DNA of 64,000 nucleotides from Closterium sp. Naga37s-1. Lineage: Eukaryota > Streptophyta > Zygnematophyceae > Desmidiales > Closteriaceae. The notes below the pieces were generated by a model. That model saw only the letters and a list, made by a program, of their open reading frames with translations. It did no database searches and was not told where the DNA came from. Shown here one piece after another: positions 21,201-30,134 of this stretch. The translations under genes were made by a program, and so were the position numbers. Location of the stretch: NCBI GenBank assembly GCA_947471745.1, contig CANJKZ010000068.1:124001-188000 (forward strand). Reading direction: 5' to 3'. Positions within the stretch are counted from its first letter, which is position 1. Every line of letters begins with the position of its first letter.

Positions 21201-23879
21201 GCCGGCCCTTTGTGGTGTTAAGTGTTGCGACAATGAAAGACGAACATGTGAGTGAGTGGTACTAGTTGCTGTTGGGGTATTTTCTTGAAGCCCACATTTC
21301 TTTGCGATGCTTAGTAAGAAGTAGATGTGACACGCTGAGGGGCCACCCCTTAGTGAGATGCGCATACTGATGCTTCCCCACTCCCCCCTTCTCCCCCCCA
21401 CCAGAAGGTGCACATAGTGATGGTGCTGTGTGGAGGCGGAGAGCTTTTTGATCCCAAAGGCAGGTGGCATCGTTGATTTCACCCACCCACACATTTTCCC
21501 CCCACCCTCCCCCACACCCAACAGTTTTGAGACGTCTCAAAAGTCTACTTTTATCACGTGGTTGATTTCACCCACCCGCCCATGTTCCCCCCTCCCTCCC
21601 CCACACCCAACAGTTTTGAGACGTTTCAAAACTCTACTTTTATCACGTGGTTTATTTCACCTACCCAACCATTTTTCCCCCTCCCTCCCCCACACCCACC
21701 AGGAGGTGCACATAGTGATGGAGCTGTGTGCGGGAGGAGAGCTCTTCGATCGCATTCTCGACCGCAAGTACTACGGGGAGAGGCAGGCCGCGTGGGTCAT
21801 TCGCTCCGTGGTGGAGGTTCTTGCTTACTGCCAAGCCTGTCAGGGGGGAATTGTTTGTGAGCCGAGACTCACGCTCTCTCCCACGCACCCTCCAATCCTT
21901 TCCTCACCTCCTCGCTTCTCCCCCGTTTCCCCCTGTTCCCCCCATTTTCCCCCTCTCCACTTCACCAGGAGGTGCACATAGTGATGGAGCTGTGTGCGGG
22001 AGGAGAGCTCTTCGATCGCATTCTCGACCGCAAGTACTACGGGGAGAGGCAGGCCGCGCGGGTCATTCGCTCCGTTGTGGAGGTTCTGGCCTACTGCCAA
22101 GCACGAGGGATCGTGCACCGGGACTTAAAGCCCGAGAACATTCTGCTCGTGTCGAAGAGGAGTGATACAAGGGTTAAAGTGATTGACTTCGGCATGGCGT
22201 GCATCTTGAAATCGGGTACGGTCCGTTTCGCCCTTGATTATCAAGGGTACTTTTTGAGGTTTTTTTTTCCCGATTATAAGCATAGGTGCAGTGTATATTA
22301 ACCTAGAGCCATCCCTCCCTCCCTCCCTCCCTCACTCCCTCACTCCCTTCCTAGGCGAGCGCTGCAAGCTGAGGGCAGGAACGCCCAACTACATTGCTCC
22401 AGAAGTGATAGCGAAGAACTACGGAGCAGAGGCGGACGTGTGGAGTGCGGGGGTGATCCTGTATGTGCTGCTGTGCGGGCTGCCGCCCTTCTGGGGGGAC
22501 ACCACAGAGGACGTGTTCAAGAGCATCCTGTGGCAGGAGCTCGACTTCGAGACAGAGCCATGGCCCGTGGTCAGCACCGCTGCCAAGGACCTCGTTCGCC
22601 GCATGCTGTGCCGCAAGTATGAGCGGCGGATTACTGTCGCCGAGATTCTGAGTAAGTCCGGGAGAAATCTGGGGCTGAATCGGGCTGGGGAACCTAACCT
22701 TACCCAACCGAACTAAACAACCCTTCTGAGGGGACACCACAGAGGACGTGTTGAAGAGCATCCTGTGGCAGGGGCTGGATTTCGAGACGGAGCCTTGGCT
22801 GGTTGTGAGCACTGCTGCCAAGGACTTGGTCAGACGGATGCTGTGCCGGAAGTACGAGCGGAGGATTACAGTGGCCTGAGATTCTGAGTAAGTCGGTGTT
22901 TGGGTTAGGTGGGTGGGCTCTATGCTTCTGAAGGGAAAATCTGGGGTGGAATCGGCCTGGGGAACCCAGGAGGGTGGGGGGGTGAGAGACACCACAGAGG
23001 ACGTGTTCAAGAGCATCCTGTGGCAGGAGCTGGCTCTTGACACCCAGCCCTGGCCCGTTGTGAGCACCGAACTGAATCGCACTGAACCACAGAGGAGGAG
23101 GGGCGGGTGAGAGAGCATCCTGTGGCAGGAGCTCGACTTTGACGCCGAGCCATGGCCGGTGGTTAGCACCGAACCGAACCGCACTGAACCACAGAGGAGG
23201 AGGGGCGGGTTCAAGAGCATCCTGTGGCAGGAGCTCGACTTCGACACCCAGCCCTGGCCCGTTGTGAGCACCGAACCGAATCGCACTGAGCCACAGAGGA
23301 GGGGCGGGTTCAAGAGCATATTGTGGCAGGAGCTCGACTTTGACACCCAGCCCTGGTCCGTTGTGAGCACCGAACCGAACCGCACAGAACCACAGAGGAG
23401 GAGGGGCAGGTGAGAGACCATCCTGTGGCAGGAGCTCGACTTTGACACCCAGCCCTGGCCCGTGGTTAGCACCGCTGGCAAGGACTTGGTCAGACGGATG
23501 CTGTGCCGGAAGTATGAGCGAACTGTCGCTGAGATTCTCAGTGAGTTGGTGTTGGGGGTGGGGTCATGAGCGGGTGGACTAGATGTTTCTGTGGGGGGAA
23601 TTTGGGAAAAGGAGCGCCTGTCGATGCCCCGGGAAAAGCAGCTTCGACCTTTGCGTGGCTTCGACTCTCTCCTGTTCCACCCCTACCACTCTCATTGCCT
23701 CCCTCTCTAATTGCCTCCCTCAGGATCTCTCTCATTCTCCCTCTTCGTTTCCTCTCTCATTTTCTCTGTCATTCCCTCTTCATTCCCTCTTCATTCCCTC
23801 TTCATTCCCTCTCCCATTCCCTCTCTCATTCCCTCTTCTGTTCCCAACAGAACACCCATGGATTAAAGCGTTAACTTAA
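15228..23879 (+). CDS. CDPK-type Ser/Thr kinase 1, long disordered N-terminus, no EF-hands
   Basis: Exons: 15228-18841, 19569-19673, 21969-22215, 22355-22651 and 23851-23879; all phases join. The start ATG at 15228 begins [12 protein letters not shown]. About 1,130 residues of Ser/Gly/Pro/Gln-rich sequence precede the kinase domain and contain five HRRxxS motifs and a polyQ stretch. The kinase shows the glycine loop [11 protein letters not shown], the lysine in FACKSI, catalytic [16 protein letters not shown], activation-segment [10 protein letters not shown], and the end [10 protein letters not shown] followed directly by TAA. The domain resembles plant CDPK/CaMK kinases, but the autoinhibitory junction and EF-hands are absent, as in PEPC kinases. 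One unit of the G-rich tract at 18045-18049 is a base short, which breaks the long exon; a sequencing error is likely. Expected length is about 1,430 residues. Substrate unknown. Confidence 0.8.
17131..17280 (+). repeat. CAG-rich polyglutamine tract in kinase 1 exon 1
   Basis: Runs of CAG encode Q7, Q6 and Q7 stretches interrupted by histidine-serine-proline segments ([17 protein letters not shown]). This is a length-variable coding microsatellite within the disordered region. Confidence 0.85.
18001..18072 (+). repeat. (GGGGGA)n coding microsatellite with one 5-bp unit (frameshift)
   Basis: About ten hexamers GGGGGA encode Gly-Gly. One unit at 18045-18049 is GGGGA, one G short. Upstream the kinase 1 frame reads polyglycine; after this unit it reads Glu-Gly and meets TAG at 18072-18074. 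The frame that is open downstream (continuing to 18841) is exactly the one that a six-base unit would keep. Confidence 0.85.
18866..18909 (+). repeat. downstream echo of kinase 1 exon 1 end (with donor)
   Basis: The sequence encodes [12 protein letters not shown] followed by GTGAGC. It repeats the exon 1 end [12 protein letters not shown] and its donor GTGAGG, 25 bases into the intron. Confidence 0.7.
19155..19470 (+). repeat. three upstream echoes of kinase 1 exon 2 (acceptor plus 5' half, each ending in TGA)
   Basis: Copies start at 19155, 19280 and 19414, each after a CCCCCAG- or CTCCCAG-type acceptor. Each encodes the first 18 codons of exon 2 ([13 protein letters not shown] type), then CTTTGA, an in-frame stop where the true exon reads CTAAGG. 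None has the RGHPFVVS half. If spliced in, all three would act as poison exons. Confidence 0.8.
19861..20861 (+). repeat. 91-bp tandem array, 11 near-identical copies
   Basis: The segment ACACTCAGAGGCCATCCCTT starts at 19861 and every 91 bases to 20771. Units differ by only single bases (for example at 20217, 20391, 20494 and 20550). Each unit is an exon 2 3' half, a GTGAG donor and 34 bases of intron. Ninety-one is not a multiple of three, so read-through stops after two units. Confidence 0.95.
21133..21152. repeat. palindrome TTTTTGAGGCGCCTCAAAAA
   Basis: A perfect 20-bp palindrome in a kinase 1 intron, of the same family as those at 6316, 6422, 6528, 21525 and 24269. Confidence 0.9.
21405..21850 (+). 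repeat. two upstream echoes of kinase 1 exon 3 (acceptor plus 5' part)
   Basis: The copy at 21405 ([16 protein letters not shown], then TGA within 24 codons) and the copy at 21703 ([19 protein letters not shown] through VLAYCQA) both follow pyrimidine-rich acceptors. The second is nearly identical to the true exon (21969) for about 140 bases but diverges before the catalytic HRD motif and has no donor. Confidence 0.85.
21525..21542. repeat. palindrome TTTTGAGACGTCTCAAAA
   Basis: A perfect 18-bp palindrome in a kinase 1 intron. A second copy with one mismatch (TTTTGAGACGTTTCAAAA) lies at 21614-21631 in a duplicated segment. Confidence 0.9.
22729..23540 (+). repeat. downstream echoes of kinase 1 exon 4 (3' part plus donor)
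   Basis: A long copy at 22729-22886 encodes [23 protein letters not shown] through RRITVA and then TGA. Shorter copies lie near 22988-23070, 23105-23170, 23213-23280 and 23311-23380. A final copy at 23414-23540 ([21 protein letters not shown] through AEIL) ends in a GTGAGT donor of the same phase as the true exon 4 donor. The short copies lose similarity after VVST and end in a shared segment near ACCACAGAGGAG. Confidence 0.8.
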
Positions 23880-25926
23880 TGGGAGTCTGTATTGGGAATG
23901 TGACAAACAGGGAGCCACGTTGTTTCAAAACACGTGAATGAAGAAGACAGTAATCAGGGTCCTCTCAATCAAGTCAGTAGATGGATAAGAGCATTCAACC
24001 ACGTACATACACCTTCAACTGTGCTTTCATCAAATGTGGTAATGTGTGTGGTGCAAATCGGAAAAGGAGGGTGTGGTAGTGTGGGAGAGGAGGAGCGAGA
24101 GCAGGAGGGATGGTTGGGAGGAAGGAGAGGAGGAAGGGAGGAAGGAGAAGAGGAAGTGAGAAATTTGAAGTAGTGGCCGGTTCACTGCTACTGCTACCCA
24201 AGCACCTTGGTTGGGTTTTCTGAAGCGCGAGTGGCATCGGTGGCAGTAGCATCACCACAACAGATGGCTTTTGAGTCGACTCAAAAGTTGGGTGTGGCAT
24301 CGGTGGGAGTATCAGCAGCAAGAGTGCCAGCACAATCAGAAGCAATGGTACCAGCACAAGAAGCTGGGTCCAGCTTGACATACCATCTGATCTGTCGTCT
24401 CATCTGCACCATCCAATCCGCTGCTGCATCGTCTGCAACTTGCTGATATGTATGCGATGCTCCCTTTCTGACACTGTCTGGTCTGTCCCAACAAAACTAT
24501 TTTCTGTGGATAAGTATAAGCCACAGTTTTTCATTAGATGTATAATGTTTCACACCCTTAGATTCTCTCGTTTCACACCATTTCCCATGTAACTTCAACT
24601 CACCCTTCTCCTTTTTTTGTTTTTTGCACTTGAAAGCGCCTTAGTGATCCATAAAGCCATTTTGAATGTTGTACTGTTGGTAAGGAAATGCTATTCTACA
24701 TTCATGCTTTCTCTAAATAACACTGGAAAAGACATGTACCTTCATAGTACAACAGCTGTGCCTTCACTTGAGCTGATGCCGGGCTCGCATTTTACCTGGT
24801 CCTTTTATAAAGAGGACCGACCACCCTGGCCTGCGTGGTACCACCTGTCGCCACCTCACGCTTCCACCTGCCCCTGCTGCCGCATTGATGAGTAGCACTG
24901 TTACACTGGATGCAGTTCTTGGTGACCGCGTCAGGCTTTGCCAGTGCCACGTCTGGTGTCCTTTTGCCAGAGGAGATGAAACGGAGCAAGCTGTTGCTTG
25001 ACTGTAGCATGGAGCCCACCAGTCTGAACCGTAAATAATTTTGTATTAACCAGACTACAACGTTTATGCACCACGCCCGTCTGGAAAATGAAACGCATGA
25101 CGGACCCTCAGTGAACGGCTGCTGCTGCTTGCACAGTTGCTCACTGCTACATGACGTGAATCGTTTCCCGCACGCCGACACAAACTGATTTGATACGGAA
25201 ACATGGATGTCTGTGACTGGCAACACTCTCATGATTCATCTGCAAAGAGAACGTGTCACCTCCTTAGGGTACAAGATCCACCGTGTCGTTGTGCCGTGAC
25301 GTATCCGCAAGGCCCTATCATTTCGTTTCATCCAAATCGGCGCGGATGCATCCAAACCATCCAAGCTGCACAACTGGCAACATCCGTCGTCCTGAAACCC
25401 ACCCGCCAAACCTCCCCCACAAAATCAAAGCCCAACCTGAACCGCGTCGCGTGCACGCGTCGCATCCGAATCTTCACCTTCAGAAACCTCGGTTCCGCGC
25501 GGTATCGATGGGGAATTGCGTAAGTAGCTTCCAACCACAAGAGCCAGAACATGCAACTCTGGAGCCACTGGGTCTTCTGTTCCCGCCATTCAAGCTTCGA
25601 CAACGTGGGTTCGAGCTTTCCATTTCGTCGAATTTCCAGGTGAAAGTTGAGCTTTTCAAGTTGAGCTTTCTATCGTGGTTCAGGTGAAAAGTTGAGCTCT
25701 TCATTCCGTCGAATTTTCTCCCGTCAAATGCTCAATGAGCTGCATCAATAAGATGTTCCGAACTGGAATTCCGCTTCTAGTAGTGGCGCGACGACCGTCC
25801 TGAACCATTCCCCCTCGCATTGAAATTAGGACAGTATTATTAGCGACTCGCTCCATAAATCGTCGATCTGGTGTTTCAGAGCAACGAGTCGCGCACAAAC
25901 GAGTTGTTTCAACGAATCAACCGCAG
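23880..25926. other. intergenic region between kinase 1 and kinase 2
   Basis: No gene is recognised. It holds the 3' UTR of kinase 1, one palindrome (24268-24287), and presumably the promoter and 5' UTR of kinase 2. Short open frames on both strands, including a 146-codon minus-strand frame at 24792-25232, show no domain I recognise. Confidence 0.4.
24268..24287. repeat. palindrome CTTTTGAGTCGACTCAAAAG
   Basis: A perfect 20-bp palindrome downstream of kinase 1. It has the same arms as the intronic palindromes but a TCGA centre. Confidence 0.9.
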
Positions 25927-28900
25927 ATGGCTCTCGTGCAGCAGCGCTCCCAGCGACGATTAGCTCCCGCCGCTGGTGGCGCGCTTGGTTCTTACCAGCC
26001 GCCCAGCCACTATGGCGCCGCGCCGGGGGCGGCGAGTGTGACGATGAACGTGAGACCGCAGCTCGCGCCGCAAGGCGCGCAGCAACCGGCGCCGACGAAA
26101 GCGGAGCTTCAAATGGCAAAGGCGCAGGAGCTTATGCGGAAACTGAACCGGCCGGATCTGCACGCGAAGCAGCCTCCCCCGGAAAACGACAAGAAAGAGA
26201 AGAAGGAGAGGCCGCGGCTATCGAATTACGATATGCAGCAGCTGGTGAACCCTAATCTCTCTAAGATGAAAGGCGCTCCGGCTTTGTCACAGAAGATTCA
26301 GAGGCAGTCTTCCGGGATGACGTGTCAACAGAACGGGGCGAGCCAGCCGCCGCAACACGCGGCGCAGTTTCAGCAGCAAAACAGGCCGTCGGGGCAACAC
26401 GGACCGGAAGCTTCCCCGCAACTTAACAAAAACACGTCGCTGCCGGTTGGGCGGAGAAACGCGGCTCCTCTGGGAGCTTCCGGTCAGCCGAACCGAAGCA
26501 CCGCCGCTGGTACGGTGAGTCCGAACCAGCAAGGTAGGTTCGGAGCCCCTTCGGGGCAAGCGCCCGGACCTGGAAATTTGGGGCGGCGGGTGAGTCTTCC
26601 GGCCGGATTTTCAGGGGAAGCTGATGTAGGGTATGGCTCGCTAGGGCAGCTGCCGCCGCAATTGTCGCCGCACGGACCGCCGCAGGCGTCGCCGCGAAAT
26701 GCGGCCCCGCCCCCGCTGAAGAGCCCCGTGGGGGCGGGAATGAGGTCGCCCACATCCTCTCGGGGTGAATTTGCGGGGTCCGGAGGAGGAGGGACGGGCG
26801 GAGGCGGGGGAGTCGGAGGAGGTGGGATGAGCGGAACGGGGTCGGAAACGCGTTCGTTAAGCAGCAACAGGTCACTAACGAGGATGCTTGAATGTAAGGA
26901 GGTCAGTGGTGATAGTAGCCCGCGAGTTTCGGGGGGCAGGTCCATCCGAGAAGGGCAACTACGGCCAGAAATTCCTCCACGTGGTTCGATTGATGACGAT
27001 CGCTTCGGCGCGGGTTGTGATTATAGCGAACAGGGGGGCCCAAACCCGTCTGCGGTGGGATACGCAGAAGACGAGGATATGTACGGCGGAACAGAGTCGG
27101 CAGAAAGGGAACAGGGGGAGGCGTGGTGTGAGCGGAGCGTGGAAGATGAGCGGAACGTTCGCGGAGCGGCGCTGTCAGGCGCTCTCAGGTCTCCGCAAGC
27201 GACCACGTCCCCCATTTCCGCTTCCCCCAACGACGGAATTTCTTCCGCAAGCGCATCCTTTCCCCCGCAATCCCCATCCCCGCAATGCCCGTCCCCGCAA
27301 TGCCCGTCCCCGCGCCTTCCCCCCCAGCGGCCCCGTCGGAGCGGCTCTAACGTGGACCAATTATTAAGGGCGTCCTTAGAAGACCTCCAGGCCGACTCGC
27401 GGAATTGCAGGAGCCTCTGCAACTCCAATAGTAGTTCTCCAAGTGTCAGCCGCTGTAACAGCGTCGACGCTACTAACGACGGCCCCTTCGGTACTACCGG
27501 GGAGGCTACAAACGGGGATGGAGCAGCCGCTGCTGCTGCTCGAGGAAGGTCCAGGCTCGGCCCGAGCCGGCAAGGCAGCCTCGTCTCAGGCTCCGCCGCC
27601 TCCGCAGCCGCCGCCGCCGTTGGCGCTGGGGCTGGCGCCCCGGCGGGAGTCGCGCGGGTTTCCGGCGCTCCGCAGCCCGTCGCGCTAAGCGCCGCAGCCG
27701 CGCGCAAGTCGCTCCAGAACTTGCGGAAGAACCCCGCGGCCGGCGGAGGAGGCGGAGTGGCAGGGCCGGATTTCTCGTCCTCCGCGCCGGCCGGCGCCCT
27801 TGCCGGCCCGCGATTGGCGGCGGGGCAACAGGCGCCGCCAGCTGCGCGGGGCGGAAAGGGCACGGTGGCGCGCACACAGTCGTTGGATTGCTCGAGCGGT
27901 GCGCATTTGGGGAAGATGGTACTTAAATCCCGCGCCGCGTCGGTCGATATGGCAGGCGTGGCCGCACAAGCCGCCGCAGCAGTAGGGGCAGCAGCAGCGG
28001 GAACAGCGGCGGCGACGGCGGCCGGAGCGGGGGGAGCGGCGGGAGGGCCTCCGGTGGGAGGGAAGGTCCCCAAGTCCTTCTCCGCAACTGGCGCCGCGTC
28101 TTTCGGCGGAAAAGCCTCTCCGCCCGTGGCACGGGTCGCTCGCTCCCTCTCCTCCCTCTCCGGCGAGCTCGCCGCTTCGTCCGCTGCTTCTGGCGGAAAT
28201 AGCGGGATTGGTTCCATCGCCGCCGCGGCCGCCGCGACTGCCGCGCTAGACGACGAAGTCTGCAGTGTGGAGGAGATCCGATCCGCGTTTTACAAAGCCA
28301 AGGGTGGCGGAAAGGGGATTTTAGGGCTTGCGATGCGCGGACTGTCGCAACTGTCGGGGATGTTGGGAGGAGGGGGCGGCTTGACGGAAAACGTTCTTGG
28401 AAGGGAGTTTTCCGCGATTGAGAAGAAATACTTCGTCATGATGGATCAGGAACTTGGGGCGGGCCAGTTTGGCGTGACGCGGATGGCCAAGTGCAGACAA
28501 ACGGGGAAGCAGTTTGCGTGCAAGTCAATCTGCAAGGCAAATCTCAAGGTAAGTTTCATTGCTAGAAGATAGTGATTTGAGTGTCAACCCTCCCCCCTCC
28601 TTTCCCTCACTCTCATCTGCTTCTCTAGCTCACTCCCCTCACTCCTTGCATTCACTTCCCTCACCCACTCCCTTCTCTAACTCGCTCCAATCCCTCAGTC
28701 ACTCTCTTCCCTCACTCCCTTCCCTCGCTCACTCACTCCCCTCACTCAATCACTTCTCTGAATCACTCCCTTCTCTCACTCACTCCCTTCCCCACTCTTC
28801 CCCCATCCTGACCCCATTCGGCAGAGCAAATCAGACTTGGAAGATATCAGAAGAGAGGTTTCGATGCTCGAGACCTTAAGGCCCAACCCTAACATTGCGC

Positions 28901-30134
28901 GGCTAGAAGAAGTGTTTGAAGATGAGGAGGTGAGGAAAGAGAATGATATGATGCACATTGACATACACATGCACATTGTGAGGCACCTCACTTCTGTTGT
29001 ATGACCTGATCCTGAAATTGCCTGGCTTCAGTAAGAATTTGACGATGAGAGGGTGTGAGCACGAGGATGTACATGCACATGCACATGCGCATACAAGTGC
29101 ATGCACATGCATATCCACGTTCACATGCATGCACACATTGATATGAACTTGCACGTGCACTTCCACGTACACATGCAGAATCACATGTGCATGCACTTGC
29201 ACAATGCATCATAACGGTACCTTCTCATGCCAACCACTCACTTCCTCATTCACTCACCCTTCACCTTATCTTCCTATCCCCCCTTCCATGGCGTTCACAT
29301 GGTGATGGGGCTGTGTGCTGGAAGGGAGCTCTTCCGACAAAAGAGGGTGTCCAAATCAACCTTCATCCTATGTTCCTCATGTGTCCCCCTCCCCCTCTTC
29401 CAGGGTGTTCACTTGGTGATGGAGCTATGTGTTGGAGGAGAGCTCTTTGACAAAATCAAGGAGAAGAAGCGATACGAGGAGAGAGAAGCCGTTCCAGTCA
29501 TGCGAACCATCCTCGACGTGCTCGCATTCTGCCACATGCGCGGCATCGTGCATCGCGACATCAAGCCCGAAAACGTCCTCCTTACAAGCCCCGACTCGAT
29601 AACGGAATGCAAGCTCATCGACTTTGGCGTGGCTACTGTGGTCAAGCCGGGTGCAAAGCCTCTATGTGACTTTGTCGGATCGCCGTTTTACGTCGCGCCG
29701 GAGGTGATAGAAGGGAGCTATGGGATTCCGGCAGATGTGTGGTCAGCCGGGGTCGTACTCTATGTGTTGATCTCAGGTGTTCCCCCTTTTTGGGCGCGCA
29801 CTGATGCTGGGATAATGAAAGCGATTAAAGAGGCAAAGCCGTGCTTCAAAGGGGAGGCGTGGCGTGATGTATCGTTGGAGGGAGTGGACCTCATAAGGAG
29901 GATGTTGACACGGGATCCAAAGAAGCGACTAACAGCTCGAGCTGCTCTTGGTACGTCAATGTGTAGGAGATATTTTTTTATCTCCAAACCATACGATTAT
30001 TGCCTACCTTCATTCAGGTCTGTTCTTTAGCACCAACTCCCTGCCATCTCGCCGTGTCTCACGATCTCGTTTTTACCCCCTTCAACCCAAAATTTCGTGC
30101 AGAGCACTCATGGTTCTCCGTCTGGAACGACTGA
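25927..30134 (+). CDS. CDPK-type Ser/Thr kinase 2, long disordered N-terminus, no EF-hands
   Basis: Exons: 25927-28548, 28825-28929, 29404-29950 and 30103-30134; phases join and predict about 1,101 residues. The start ATG follows CCGCAG and gives MALVQQRSQRRLAP. Residues 1 to about 830 are low-complexity Gly/Ala/Ser/Pro with many R-x-x-S sites (GRRVSLP, SRQGSLV, ARTQSLD, SRAASVD). The kinase has GAGQFGVTRMA, FACKSI, HRDIKPENVLL, DFGVA, GSPFYVAPEV, WSAGVVLYVLISGVPPFW and ends EHSWFSVWND-stop. Like kinase 1 it stops right after the last helix, without junction or EF-hands. Exon 2 is 105 bp in both genes and the splice positions correspond, so the two are tandem paralogues. PEPC-kinase-like activity is possible but not shown. 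Confidence 0.85.
28982..29056 (+). repeat. downstream echo of kinase 2 exon 2 (decayed)
   Basis: The sequence reads DPDPEIAWLQ-stop-EFDDER and then GTGTGA. This resembles the exon 2 end PNPNIARLEEVFEDEE with its donor, and is in the same position as the large echo array of kinase 1. Confidence 0.55.
29060..29210. repeat. CA/CATG-rich microsatellite in kinase 2 intron
   Basis: Irregular repeats of GCACATGCACATG type with interruptions. No coding value. Confidence 0.8.
29290..29352 (+). repeat. upstream echo of kinase 2 exon 3
   Basis: The sequence encodes GVHMVMGLCAGRELFRQK, a copy of the true exon 3 start GVHLVMELCVGGELFDK at 29404. It is 5'-part only and is preceded by a CCTTCCATG rather than an AG acceptor. 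Confidence 0.75.

Larger units (their letters stand above)
19732..21365 (+). repeat. downstream echoes of kinase 1 exon 2 (3' half plus donor, about 17 or more copies)
   Basis: Copies of [19 protein letters not shown] followed by GTGAG run downstream of exon 2. They begin with one at 19732-19793. Eleven copies at exact 91-bp spacing follow (starting 19861). A diverged copy lies at 20870-20928, and more decayed copies sit near 20958, 21027, 21090, 21190 and 21330. All lack the exon's acceptor and 5' half. Inside the decayed part lies the palindrome at 21133-21152. Confidence 0.85.

Noticed and set aside
23851..25926. EF-hand or autoinhibitory exons downstream of kinase 1
   Set aside because: Looked for D-x-D-x-D-G loops in this stretch and after 30134 for kinase 2; none seen, and both terminal exons end in clear stops.
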